Below are positions 18,036 through 26,907 of a stretch of DNA of 64,000 nucleotides, piece after piece (the stretch's first letter is position 1; each line of letters starts with the position of its first letter). A model generated the notes under the pieces. It was not told the DNA's origin, ran no database searches, and saw only the letters and a program-made list of their open reading frames with translations. Origin of the DNA: Inmirania thermothiophila (GTDB taxonomy: Bacteria; Pseudomonadota; Gammaproteobacteria; DSM-100275); the NCBI RefSeq assembly GCF_003751635.1, contig NZ_RJVI01000003.1, positions 124,001-188,000 on the forward strand, in the 5' to 3' direction. Both the position numbers and the translations under genes were made by a program.

Positions 18036-19235
18036 CTAGGACCCGAAGCCGGCAGCCGGACTGCGCACGAGGCCGCGCAGGCCTTCAAGCAGCGCCGCTC
18101 GCGCCTGTCGCGCATGCGCGCCCATCGCGGCATGGACCTCCCCGACGCGGTCGCGGTCCGCGGCCGCCTCGGCCACGCGCGCCGCGGTCCAGCGCAGCGC
18201 CCGCGGACCCCGGATCTCCCCTTCGAAGACGTAGAAGTCCATGGCGCCGTACAGGGCATACAGGGCGCGCTTCTTGCCGTCGGACACGGTGCCTACGTTG
18301 CGGTCCGCTCCGCGCCCGACGCAGATCGCAGGCACCCCCTGCCGCCACGCGTTGACGCAGAGATGATAGGTGTCCGTGACGATGCAGCGATAGCGGGCGA
18401 GATCGGACAGAATCTCCTCGACCGGGCGCGGTCGGTACCCCCGGTGAAAGCCGGTGAGACGGAAGAAGGCGCCGTAGCGGTTCCGGTTCGGCGGAAACCA
18501 GTGGATCCAGGTCAGCGGCTCGCGCAGGCGCCGGGCGAGGCCGCGGGCCAGGAAGTGGACCGGCCAGGCGGATCGGTTGCGGCCGCAGAAGAGCGCCACA
18601 CCGCCGGTCCGCGGACCTTCCCGGGGCGGCGCCCAGTTGCCCCAGCCGTCGCTGCCGAGGAGGAAGGCGGGGTCCACCCCCAGCGTCTGCCGGCCGGGGC
18701 GCAGCGGCGCCGCATACGCGGCGGAGAACGGATCCCGGAACCAGACCCCGCGGGCCGAGGCGAGCAGCTCCTGCAGGGCCTCCGTGTACCGCCTGCCGCC
18801 CCGGGAGCGGATGTCGTTGGTGATGAGCGTGCCGCCGAAGACGAGGACCTTCTCCTTCATCGCGCGCGGCGCGCCCTCGAGGAGGTGGTGGCGGTAGGCC
18901 AGGCTGCGGGCCTCGTCGCGGCTGGAAGCCAGCCCGTGCGCGATCAGCCGGGCCGCGAGGTCGCGCTCGATGTAGGTGTCGGCATGGAGGAAGTCGCCCC
19001 AGTAGAGGATCGCATCCGAGCCCAGGACGGCGTCGAGGTGCCCCTGCAGCGGAAGATAGCGGAGGGGATGCCCGGGATCGGTCTCCTCGATCGGGGACGG
19101 ATCGCCGAGGACGAAGCTTCGAAGTGTCGCCCCGGGGCACGCGCGGCCGAGCAGCCGATGCGCCGCCAGGTCCACGCTCGCCATGCCCGGATTGTGCGCC
19201 GCGGGGTAGGCGTGGATGACGCTCAGGACCGTCAT
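18036..19235 (-). CDS. Polysaccharide pyruvyl transferase family protein
   Basis: A 399-residue protein that fits the CsaB/WcaK polysaccharide pyruvyl transferase family. It begins VLSVIHAYPAAHNPGMASVDL, has SDAILYWGDFLHADTYIE, VFGGTLITND, RDPFSAAYA with TLGVDPAFLLG, and a C-terminal YRCIVTDTYHLCVNAWRQGVPAI, the usual D-R/T-x-H substrate-loop region. Such enzymes add pyruvate ketals from phosphoenolpyruvate to glycans, giving a negative charge. Members of the family also include non-pyruvyl enzymes, so the substrate is uncertain. ATG at 19235 is the first one consistent with the family start. Confidence 0.75.
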   Translation of the reverse strand: MTVLSVIHAYPAAHNPGMASVDLAAHRLLGRACPGATLRSFVLGDPSPIEETDPGHPLRYLPLQGHLDAVLGSDAILYWGDFLHADTYIERDLAARLIAHGLASSRDEARSLAYRHHLLEGAPRAMKEKVLVFGGTLITNDIRSRGGRRYTEALQELLASARGVWFRDPFSAAYAAPLRPGRQTLGVDPAFLLGSDGWGNWAPPREGPRTGGVALFCGRNRSAWPVHFLARGLARRLREPLTWIHWFPPNRNRYGAFFRLTGFHRGYRPRPVEEILSDLARYRCIVTDTYHLCVNAWRQGVPAICVGRGADRNVGTVSDGKKRALYALYGAMDFYVFEGEIRGPRALRWTAARVAEAAADRDRVGEVHAAMGAHARQARAALLEGLRGLVRSPAAGFGS

Positions 19236-19572
19236 GGCCGATGTCCCCGAAGCGCGCGGCGCGTGAAGGGCCGGCCCCGGCCGAACCCTGGATCGGGGCG
19301 CCTCCGTTCCATCACGCGACCCTCCCGGAGGGAGTCCAGCGGCGACGCAGTCCCTGCCCCGCCGAGCCTGCAAGCGCGAGCATCGCGGCGAGCCCCTCGT
19401 GCTGCGGCAGGGCACGGTGGAGGGCGGGGCGCACGATCAGGCCCGAGAGCCACGGGCGGATTGCGCACGAGGCGGCAGGGTCCCGCAGGCAGCACCATCC
19501 AGGACCGTGCTGCATGCGTGGCTCTCGGGACATGGACTCTCCTGTCCCGATCGTGCGCTGGAACGTTCCCGA
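19236..19572 (-). other. Intergenic gap, possible remnant of a flippase 3' end
   Basis: No convincing gene is seen in these 337 bp. On the minus strand, codons ending at 19312 read RALPQHEGLAAMLALAG and LRRRW, which resembles the C-terminus of the intact flippase at 21811-23322 (LALPQHSGLSALWDLAQ). This could be the decayed 3' end of an earlier wzx-like gene, or chance. Short ORFs here lack a good ribosome binding site. Confidence 0.25.
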
Positions 19573-20505
19573 TCATGTTCCGCCTTCCTTGCGTCCGTAG
19601 GCCGCGGTCCACGTGCCCCGAAAGATCCCGAGGTGCTCCCATCCGCGCAGTTCCGCGCGGAAGGATGCCTCTGGGTGGCGCGCGAGCTTCAGCCGCAGGC
19701 TTTTGGCGAAGGAGCGTGCCGCCACACGCAGCATCCACGGCCGCGGGCGGAGGCCCTCCTCGGCCGCGAGATGCCATCCGCGCTGCGTGGCCGAATCGAA
19801 ATGCCAGCGACGGAAGTAGCGGCGGCGAAGCCGCTCCGGCGGGATGTAGTGGCGAACCGGGGCGTCCGGGATGAAAAGCACCTTGCCTCCCTGGGCCAGG
19901 ATCCTGCGAAACAGCGCGCTTTCCTCGCCGAGGCCCAGAAAGTTCCCCAGGCGCCCAAGGCGCGGGTCGAAACCGCCCGCCGACAGCAGCGCCTCACGTC
20001 GGAACGCCATGTTGGCCCCGTAAGGCATCCAGTCGTTTTCGGTGAGCAGTCGCGCGTCACCTTCTGGGGGACGCAGCGCCAAGCAGGGGTAGAGGAAATC
20101 CCCGAACCACGAGGGCAGGGATGCGGTGTGGTCGATGTCGGGCAGGACCGGGCCTCCCAGCGCGTCGCACCGTCGTGTCTCGAAGTGGCGCATGCCCGTT
20201 GCGATCCAGTCTTCGGGGACACGGACGTCGTCGTCGGTGAAGAAGAGATACTCGCCGCGTGCCGCCCGGACCCCAGCGTTCCGGGCAGCGGAAATTCCCT
20301 GTACCAGCTCCCTCAGCACGCGCAGGCGGCCGTCCGATGCCGCGAGTGCGTTGAGGACAGCGGGCGTGTCGTCTGCGGAGCCGTTGTCGACGACGATCAC
20401 CTCGTAGGGCGGGGCGCCTTTTTGCGCGAGCACGTGTCGTACCGCCGTGCCGATCAGCCGCGCCCGGTTGTAGGTGGGAATGATGACGCTGACGAGGAGG
20501 GGCAT
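19573..20505 (-). CDS. Glycosyltransferase family 2
   Basis: A 310-residue GT-A protein. LVSVIIPTYNRARLIGTAV, EVIVVDNGSADDTP, AARNAGVRAARGEYLFFTDDD (metal-binding DDD) and PYGANMAFRREALLSAGGF with LGLGEESALFRRIL are seen in order. It transfers a sugar from a nucleotide donor to a lipid-linked glycan; the sugar is not known. ATG at 20505 is five bases after the sulfotransferase stop; an upstream in-frame ATG at 20538 (MDPQSEED) would overlap that gene and is less likely. Confidence 0.85.
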   Translation of the reverse strand: MPLLVSVIIPTYNRARLIGTAVRHVLAQKGAPPYEVIVVDNGSADDTPAVLNALAASDGRLRVLRELVQGISAARNAGVRAARGEYLFFTDDDVRVPEDWIATGMRHFETRRCDALGGPVLPDIDHTASLPSWFGDFLYPCLALRPPEGDARLLTENDWMPYGANMAFRREALLSAGGFDPRLGRLGNFLGLGEESALFRRILAQGGKVLFIPDAPVRHYIPPERLRRRYFRRWHFDSATQRGWHLAAEEGLRPRPWMLRVAARSFAKSLRLKLARHPEASFRAELRGWEHLGIFRGTWTAAYGRKEGGT

Positions 20506-20509
20506 CAGG

Positions 20510-21814
20510 TTATCGTCTTCCTCGGACTGGGGATCCATGCGGCGGTGCGTCCGCGGGTTCCGTTCCCGCCGCCGGTTCGGCCGCGGGATCGTGGACGGTG
20601 ACCAGCGCCTCCAGGGCTCGCTCCAGCACGCGGCGGGGCTTCCACGCCACCTCCGCCGCTTGCGGAGGGCGGACCCAGTGCAGCTCCCGCCGGATGCGGG
20701 CGGCATTGGCAAGAGCGACTGCGGCGCGGGCCGCGGCACTTGCCCGGCTCGGGGCGTTCAGGATGCGCCGGGCGAAGTCCTCGCAGGTGATGGTGGGCAC
20801 GCGGGGCAGGCGGTCATGGGCCGGGGATGCGATGAGCACTTCCCCCGGAGCGAGGTCGGCGCACGCCGTCCGGATCAGCTCGCTCGCCTTGGCCCATTGC
20901 CGGCCCGAGGTGTCCACCCCTCCGACCACGAGGCGGACCTGCCCTCGGGGCGGGGTCTCGAGCGGGTAGCGCATCTGTGCCAGCACGCGCCCGAGCACGG
21001 TGTCCATGTAGCGAAGGGTCTCGGTATCGCAGGCATCCCGCCAGGCATGAGCCAGCCTCGGGTCGACGCGGTGGAGCACGTTCTGCTTATATCCCGACGC
21101 GGCCTCGAGGAGCGCGTGCTCGTCTTCGGTCGGGCTGAGCATGGCGTCGGAGAAGGGGAGGCCGAGGAAGCGCGTCACCTCTCGAAGGGTAGCCTCGGGA
21201 TCGGTGACCAGCGCCTCATAGCGGATCTCGAGCGCGCGCCGGTCGCGGGCGACCCAACGCGAGGCGGCCGGCACCCAGTGGCCCCAGTAGGCGAGTCCGC
21301 CCGTGAGCCCGCTGCCCCACCACCGCATGCGCCCCAGCGAGGTCGCGACGGCACGGCCGTCCCGCACGATGTGGAGGATCGCCGCCTCCGGGAAGAGGCG
21401 CCGCAGCAAGGCGAGGTACTGGATGTGCTGGGGCGTCTTCTCCACCAGCACGGGAGCATCGGGGTGGGGGGCGGCATCCCGGATGACGGCGAGAAAGATG
21501 CGGCGCAGGGCACCCAGGAGGTCCCGCCGGTCGAGATCCAGGCAGGCGCCGAAGGTCCGCTCGGGCTCTGCAACCCAGTTCGGCGTGCGTATCGTCTGGA
21601 GCCGGCTGCAGAGCCACTCTGCATTATTGGGCCAACTCCTTACGAAGCGGACCGGGCCGCCGGGATAGACGTGAACATGACACAAGAAGTGAGTTTCTGG
21701 CGTGCCACAGGCAAGCGGATGGCGGTGCAGCATGTGGGTCAGCAGGGTCGTTCCGCTGCGCGGTGCGCCCACCACGAAGACAAGCCGCTGGGATGGTGCT
21801 CGCGGGGCCTTCAC
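20510..21814 (-). CDS. Sulfotransferase family protein with C-terminal extension
   Basis: A 434-residue protein. VFVVGAPRSGTTLLTHMLHRHP is the PAPS-binding loop, VLVEKTPQHIQYLALLRRLFP and HIVRDGRAVATSLGRM form the rest of the sulfotransferase core. The last ~170 residues form an extra region of unknown role with VRLVVGGVDTSGRQWAKA, which looks like part of a second nucleotide-binding fold. The GTG at 21814 overlaps the flippase stop (GTGA). The acceptor is unknown. Confidence 0.85.
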   Translation of the reverse strand: MKAPRAPSQRLVFVVGAPRSGTTLLTHMLHRHPLACGTPETHFLCHVHVYPGGPVRFVRSWPNNAEWLCSRLQTIRTPNWVAEPERTFGACLDLDRRDLLGALRRIFLAVIRDAAPHPDAPVLVEKTPQHIQYLALLRRLFPEAAILHIVRDGRAVATSLGRMRWWGSGLTGGLAYWGHWVPAASRWVARDRRALEIRYEALVTDPEATLREVTRFLGLPFSDAMLSPTEDEHALLEAASGYKQNVLHRVDPRLAHAWRDACDTETLRYMDTVLGRVLAQMRYPLETPPRGQVRLVVGGVDTSGRQWAKASELIRTACADLAPGEVLIASPAHDRLPRVPTITCEDFARRILNAPSRASAAARAAVALANAARIRRELHWVRPPQAAEVAWKPRRVLERALEALVTVHDPAAEPAAGTEPADAPPHGSPVRGRR

Positions 21815-23322
21815 GTGGCTGGCTCCTGGTGTGTCCGTCCGTGCAGGCGGCCCCATGCCCACTGTGCGAGATCCCAGAGGGCGGACAACCCGGAATGTTG
21901 CGGCAGGGCAAGGCGCAGGGCGAAGAGGGTGAACAGGCCCGCGGCGGCAACGGCGGCGCCGTTCCACGCGAGCGCGATCACGTCGCCCGCCCACGGCGGC
22001 AGCGTGGGCGCCGGGGGCGGCGCCCAGGCGGACGCGGCGAGGAGCGCGCAGGCTCCGGCGAGCACCGCGGGCCAGGCACCGTCGGCGAGGTCCCGGGCGC
22101 GCACGCCGGTGCGCGGCAGGATCACCGAGACCGCCAGCGCAAGGCCGAGCGTGTTTCGGGCGACGATGCCCCAGGCGGCGCCTTCGAGGCCCCACTGCAG
22201 GCCCAGGGTCACGAAGAGCGCCGTCGCGGCAAGGCTCACCCCCTCGAGCACGGCCTGCCTGCCCGCCTGCCCCACGGCGCCGGCGTACATGGAGACGAGC
22301 CCCCGCAGGGTGGTGATGGCGGCGGCGAGCAGCAGGATCCGCATGGCCGGCACCGCCCCCAGCCACTTCTCGCCGTAGAGGAAGCGGATGAAGGGCTCGG
22401 CGCTCGTCCACAGCCAGGCCAGGGCCAGATAGATGGGCACGGCCATGGCGGTGGCGAGCTTGCGGAAGGCCTTCCGGGAGCGCTGGGGGTTTTCGCGGAT
22501 GCGGGCGAAGGTGGCGAAGACCAGCGAGTACAGACGGCCGAGAAGCTCGGTGACGGGGAGCCGCGACGAGGACAGGGCCCGGTTGTAGAGACCGAGCTGC
22601 GCCGTGCCTGCGGCGCTGCCGATGATCATGGCATCGACGCGGTCGCCTGCGACGTTGAGGGAGCTTGCGGCGTGGAGCCGCCAGCCGTAGCCGAGGACGG
22701 CCCGGGCCCGCGCCGCGTCGAAGGCGGGGCGGGGCCGCCAATTGCTGCGCCGCAGGGCGAGGGTGACGAGGACGAGGGCGGCGGTGCCGCCGCCGACGAC
22801 GAAGGCATAGGGGCCGGCGCCGGCGGCAGCCGCGCCGATCGCTGCCGGCATCGCCAGGACGGAGGCCGCAAGGTTGTGGCGCGCCGCCTGGTCGTGGCGC
22901 AGGCGGCGGCGGATCTCCGTCTGGGCTGCGAAGGCGGCCGGCTGGAGCAGGAAGAGCACGGCCACGAGGCGCATGAGATCCACGAAGCGGGGGTCGGCAT
23001 AGGCCCGGGCGAGCAGCGGGGCGAGCAGCCAGGCCGCCAGGAAGCAAACGAGCGCGAGCCCCTGCATGACCCAGAAGCCGCTGTGGAGCGCGGGCTGGTC
23101 GTCCTCGGGGGTGCGCAGGAGCGCCTCCGGGATCCCGAACTGGAGCTGGCGGGCGAGGATCGCGGTGTAGGCGGAGACGGCGGCGAAGACGCCGAAGTCG
23201 GCGGGCTCGAGCAGGCGCGCCATGACGATGCTGCCGCCGAAGCTCGCCACCGTGGAGGCCCAGCCCTGGAGATAGATCCAGAAGGCCCCCTTGCGGAAGC
23301 GCTCGCCGATGTCCGCGCTCAC
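21811..23322 (-). CDS. Lipopolysaccharide/oligosaccharide flippase (Wzx-type, MOP superfamily)
   Basis: A 503-residue protein with many transmembrane helices. The N-terminal FRKGAFWIYLQGWASTVASF and GSIVMARLLEPADFGVFA are typical of the Wzx/WzxC branch of the MOP superfamily, and YNRALSSSRLPVTELLGRL with FLYGEKWLGAVPAMRIL follows. It would move lipid-linked oligosaccharide across the inner membrane. GTG at 23322 overlaps the sulfatase-fold gene in GTGA and the downstream sulfotransferase gene is also overlapped, so expression is coupled. Confidence 0.88.
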   Translation of the reverse strand: MSADIGERFRKGAFWIYLQGWASTVASFGGSIVMARLLEPADFGVFAAVSAYTAILARQLQFGIPEALLRTPEDDQPALHSGFWVMQGLALVCFLAAWLLAPLLARAYADPRFVDLMRLVAVLFLLQPAAFAAQTEIRRRLRHDQAARHNLAASVLAMPAAIGAAAAGAGPYAFVVGGGTAALVLVTLALRRSNWRPRPAFDAARARAVLGYGWRLHAASSLNVAGDRVDAMIIGSAAGTAQLGLYNRALSSSRLPVTELLGRLYSLVFATFARIRENPQRSRKAFRKLATAMAVPIYLALAWLWTSAEPFIRFLYGEKWLGAVPAMRILLLAAAITTLRGLVSMYAGAVGQAGRQAVLEGVSLAATALFVTLGLQWGLEGAAWGIVARNTLGLALAVSVILPRTGVRARDLADGAWPAVLAGACALLAASAWAPPPAPTLPPWAGDVIALAWNGAAVAAAGLFTLFALRLALPQHSGLSALWDLAQWAWGRLHGRTHQEPAT

Positions 23323-25439
23323 GACCGCGCTCCTTCCCGGGCCGCGACCTCGCCGCCGCAGTCCGGCCGCAGGGGCGCCGCCGCCGGGTCCTCCACCCAC
23401 GCCTCCAGCGCCCGGCGCAGGCAGGCGGCGAGCGCAGGGTGGTGCGCGGTGACGTCGCCGGCCTGCGGCTCGGCGAGATCGTACAGGGCGTAGCGGGGCC
23501 CCGCCTTCGTCGGGATGCGCACGAGCTTCCAGCGCCCGTAGCGGACGGCCCGGTCGCGGGCGGCTTCGATGCGCCGCCGGCCCTCGGCGGAGAGGGCGAT
23601 GGTTCCGGTCCCGTGGTCGGGGATCTCCAGGAGTTCGAGCAGGGGCGGCACACGCAGATGGTCCTCGGCCATCCCCTGGACGCGGGCGAGCCAGGCCCCG
23701 GTGGCGAAGTAGGCGGCGCGGGGTGCGGCCTCGACGCCGTCCATGAAGGGGACCAGGGAGCGGCCGTCGGCCTGCAGCCGGCCGGGGTCGAGGCCAGCGA
23801 GCTCCAGCAGCGTGGGCGCGAGGTCCACCGAGCGCACCGTGGCTCGCACCGTGCGCGGGCCGCGGCGGCGGGGATCGACGACGACGAGCGGGATGCGGTT
23901 GCTCGGGTCGTCGCCGAGGACGGTGTTGCCCTGGCCCCAGGTGCCGCGCTCGAAGAGGTCCGTGCCGTGGTCGCTGAAGACCACCACGATGGTGTCGTCC
24001 AGCAGCCCGCGTGCGGCGAGGTGCTCGACGATGCGCCCGACCTCGTCGTCGAAGCGGCGCACCGCGCCGTCGTAGAGATCCACGATCTGCTGCACGTCGA
24101 AGGCCTCGGCCCCTTGCGCCTGGCGGCGTGCGATGTCCTCCGGGGTGAAGACCCCGGTCATGGAGAACTTGGAGCGCCCCCGGTAGCCGCCGCCGCTGAA
24201 CAGCGTGTAGTAGGGATACTCGCTGCCGAAGGGGGCATGGGTGGTGGCGATGAAGGTGAGCAGGAAGAAGGGCCGCCTCCCCGCGGCGAGGCGGTCGATG
24301 GCGCGGCGGGCCGCACGGCCGACGTCGGCGGTGAGGGGGCGGCCGGCGAGGTAGTAGAGCTCGGGCAGCAGGAGGCGGCCGGCCGCGTTGTGGGTGAACA
24401 GGGCGACGAACAGGCGCAGGTCCTTGGGCCCCTGGCGCAGCAGGTACTTGAGGTTCCACTGGTCGGGCGAGACCTCGAGCGCGTCGAAGCCGAAGGCGAT
24501 CTTGCCCACGTCGCTCGCCGCCCAGTCGCCCACCGCCGCGGTGCGGTAGCCGGCCTCGCGCAGCAGCGCCGGCAGCGCGGGGACGGGCAGGCGCGTGGCC
24601 TCGTCCGGGATGAAGTTGCTGGTGACGCCGTGGCGGCGCGGCCAGGCGCCGGTGAGCAGCGTCGTGATGCTGGGCGCGGTGCGGGCGATGGGGACGTAGG
24701 TCTCGGCGAACCACGTCCCCTGCGCGGCGAGGGCGTCGATGTGGGGCGTGAGCCTGCGTGGGTAGCCGGCGAGGCCGAGGCGGTCGGCGCGCAGGGTGTC
24801 GGAGCCGATGAGGACGATGTTGGGCCGCCCGGCGGCGGCGCCCGCCGCGGGGGGCGGAGCGCCGGGGCGGGGCAGCACGGCGGCCAGCGCGGCGGATGCG
24901 GGGACGGCGGCGAGGGCCGCGGCGGGCCAGGGACGTCCGGCCCTCACGAGCCGCAGCGCGAGCACGGCGAGGGCGAGGGTGACGAGCCCTGCCAGCGCCA
25001 GGCCGATCCCGGCCAGGGGCAGGGGCTCCACCAGGAACCAGAGACGCACCAGGTGGGCGACGTCGTAGAGCCAGCTCGCCACCAGCGTGCCGGGCTCGTG
25101 GACGAGGGCGCGGGCGAAGGTCCACGCGGTGCCGAGGCCGATGGCGGCGCCGCCGGCGACGAAGGCGGCGAAGGCCGGGCGGCGCCGGGCGGGCAGGAAG
25201 GCCGCCTGCACGGCGGCCCCGGCCATCGCCAGCAGCCAGGCGATGACGAAGGCGGCCACCGCCAGGCGCCCGACCGCGTAGACGGCGTAGCCGAGGTAAT
25301 GGGCCTCGATCTCGGCGCGGATGGCCGGTCCCGTGCGGCCGAAGTCCGCCACCGACTTGGCCGTGAGCAGCGCCGTGAAGGCGAGCGCCGCAAGGGCCGA
25401 GCCCGCAGCGAGTGGGCGAAGCCTCGGCACGCGGTTCAC
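23319..25439 (-). CDS. Sulfatase-fold (alkaline phosphatase superfamily) membrane protein with Thr nucleophile
   Basis: A 706-residue protein: about 200 N-terminal residues contain several transmembrane helices, and a periplasmic sulfatase-fold domain follows (NIVLIGSDTLRADRLG, RTAPSITTLLTGAWPRRHG, FSDHGTDLFERGTWGQGN). At the nucleophile site the usual C/S-x-P-S-R reads T-A-P-S-I. A threonine there is typical of LtaS/EptA-like phosphotransferases rather than sulfatases, which need Cys or Ser for formylglycine. It may therefore transfer a phospho-group to a glycan. GTG at 25439 and the stop both overlap neighbours by four bases. Confidence 0.85.
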   Translation of the reverse strand: MNRVPRLRPLAAGSALAALAFTALLTAKSVADFGRTGPAIRAEIEAHYLGYAVYAVGRLAVAAFVIAWLLAMAGAAVQAAFLPARRRPAFAAFVAGGAAIGLGTAWTFARALVHEPGTLVASWLYDVAHLVRLWFLVEPLPLAGIGLALAGLVTLALAVLALRLVRAGRPWPAAALAAVPASAALAAVLPRPGAPPPAAGAAAGRPNIVLIGSDTLRADRLGLAGYPRRLTPHIDALAAQGTWFAETYVPIARTAPSITTLLTGAWPRRHGVTSNFIPDEATRLPVPALPALLREAGYRTAAVGDWAASDVGKIAFGFDALEVSPDQWNLKYLLRQGPKDLRLFVALFTHNAAGRLLLPELYYLAGRPLTADVGRAARRAIDRLAAGRRPFFLLTFIATTHAPFGSEYPYYTLFSGGGYRGRSKFSMTGVFTPEDIARRQAQGAEAFDVQQIVDLYDGAVRRFDDEVGRIVEHLAARGLLDDTIVVVFSDHGTDLFERGTWGQGNTVLGDDPSNRIPLVVVDPRRRGPRTVRATVRSVDLAPTLLELAGLDPGRLQADGRSLVPFMDGVEAAPRAAYFATGAWLARVQGMAEDHLRVPPLLELLEIPDHGTGTIALSAEGRRRIEAARDRAVRYGRWKLVRIPTKAGPRYALYDLAEPQAGDVTAHHPALAACLRRALEAWVEDPAAAPLRPDCGGEVAAREGARS

Positions 25440-26122
25440 CGCCTCCCCTCCCCGGGCGCGGGGTAGCCCCGCGGGCAGCCGCGTGCGGCCCGTCCGTCGA
25501 GGCAGGCCAGCCGCAGCCGCAGCCGCCGGGCCTGAGGCTTGCGTGCAAGCCCCGCCTCGAGGGCCCGGCGAGCCTCCGCGGCCTGTCCGGCCCGCACCGA
25601 AAGGTCGGCAAGGAGGGCGATGCCGCGCACGTAGTCGGGCTTGGCCTGCACCGATCTTCGCGCCTCGGCGAGGGCCGCCCCGAGATCGCCGAGGCCCGCG
25701 TGGGTCTCGGCGAGGAGCACGTGGAGCTCGGCCCGCAGCACGAAGCCTGAACCCACGCGCTCCCTCACGTATTCCAGATTGTTGAGCGCCACCTGGTACA
25801 TGCCGCGCCGCCGGTCGGGGTCCGCCTCCGTCCGCGCCTTGTGCAGCCGCAGCAGCGCCTCGCAGTAGTGGTGCATGTGGATGTAGTCGCCGCCGAAGAC
25901 CTGGAGCCAGCGCCGGACTTCGGGGCGGTTCGCATCGTTGCCCCAGGGCTGCGCGCGGGGGCCGCAGTAGGCGGGCAGCAGGCGCAGCTCCGCGGGGCTC
26001 GGGTTGAAGTTGCCGATCGCCATGGCCGTCTGCGCGCAGACGGTCGCCAGGATGCCGGCGACGGCCCACAGCCGGCGTGCGGAGCGACCGGCGGCAGCCC
26101 CCTGTCTGCGGCGCCGGCTCAT
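25436..26122 (-). CDS. Exported TPR-like protein of unknown function
   Basis: About 228 residues. A positively charged start and a hydrophobic stretch (LWAVAGILATVCAQTAMA) look like a signal peptide. A Cys-containing segment (LPAYCGPRAQ, HHYCEALLRLHKA) follows, then about three TPR-like helical repeats (RAELHVLLAETHAGLGDLGA, VRGIALLADLSVRAGQAAEA). Similar proteins occur next to exopolysaccharide genes, but no function is assigned. ATG at 26122 is chosen to give the signal peptide; upstream in-frame starts to 26404 cross the methyltransferase gene. Confidence 0.65.
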   Translation of the reverse strand: MSRRRRQGAAAGRSARRLWAVAGILATVCAQTAMAIGNFNPSPAELRLLPAYCGPRAQPWGNDANRPEVRRWLQVFGGDYIHMHHYCEALLRLHKARTEADPDRRRGMYQVALNNLEYVRERVGSGFVLRAELHVLLAETHAGLGDLGAALAEARRSVQAKPDYVRGIALLADLSVRAGQAAEARRALEAGLARKPQARRLRLRLACLDGRAARGCPRGYPAPGEGRR

Positions 26123-26159
26123 CCCCGGCCCGCCGTGCGTGTGCCCGCCGAGACCGCCA

Positions 26160-26870
26160 TCATGACGCGCCACCCTGGGCCTCCTGCTCCGGCGGTATCG
26201 CCCAGCGGACGTCCTGCCCTCGATCGTGCGTGTCGCAGAGAAAGAGGTAGCGGAAGGTCTCCACGGCGTTCCGCTCCTGCTTGCGGCCGATCTTTCGGAC
26301 GTTGGTGAGCCCGGGCACGCCCTTGAGCCAGTCGAGGGCATAGTCGGTGACGCTGCGCTCCTCGTCGTCGTCGAAGCGAGGCTCCCGATAGCCGTACTTG
26401 TCATTGCTTGCGGCGAACTCGATGACGAGGTGGCGGCGGGCCTTGCCGGCGAGCTTGGCGACGATCGCTTGGGCGTAGGCGTCGCCGTGCTCCTTGACCC
26501 ACCAGTGGTGGACCGAAAGGAGGAGCACGAGGTCGAAGGAGGGCAGCAGGTCCACGGATTCGCGGGTCAGGGGGAACTTGCCGAATGCGGGTGTTTTCGG
26601 GGCGTAGCGCATGTCCATCAGGGTCGTCAGGTAATAGGGCGCGACGTCGAGACCCACCGCGAACTTGCCGGCTTCGGCAAACAGTCGGGTGATCCTGCCC
26701 GCGTTGCAGCCGATGTCCAGGACGCTACCGATCTGGGAGAGATCCACGTGGTCGCAGATGAGGCGGAAGCGGCCCTCCGGGTCGCGGCCATCTTGGTAAT
26801 CTCCGCCGGGATAGGTGAAGAACCGGCGAACGATGCTTCGCCGCATCCGGTCGCTGATGGATGTCTTCAA
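26160..26870 (-). CDS. Class I SAM-dependent methyltransferase
   Basis: About 236 residues. SVLDIGCNAGRITRLFAEAG is the SAM-binding motif I, GLDVAPYYLTTLMDM the acidic motif II, and FDLVLLLSVHHWWVKEHG motif IV. It probably methylates a sugar or lipid in the glycan pathway. Start choice: TTG at 26870 is 8 bases after GGAGG, while ATG at 26924 overlaps the upstream glycosyltransferase gene by 17 bp and lacks a clear ribosome binding site; neither is proven. Confidence 0.8.
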   Translation of the reverse strand: MKTSISDRMRRSIVRRFFTYPGGDYQDGRDPEGRFRLICDHVDLSQIGSVLDIGCNAGRITRLFAEAGKFAVGLDVAPYYLTTLMDMRYAPKTPAFGKFPLTRESVDLLPSFDLVLLLSVHHWWVKEHGDAYAQAIVAKLAGKARRHLVIEFAASNDKYGYREPRFDDDEERSVTDYALDWLKGVPGLTNVRKIGRKQERNAVETFRYLFLCDTHDRGQDVRWAIPPEQEAQGGAS

Positions 26871-26907
26871 TGCGCATCCCTCCGTGCGGTTGCTCTTGCC
26901 TCCGGTT

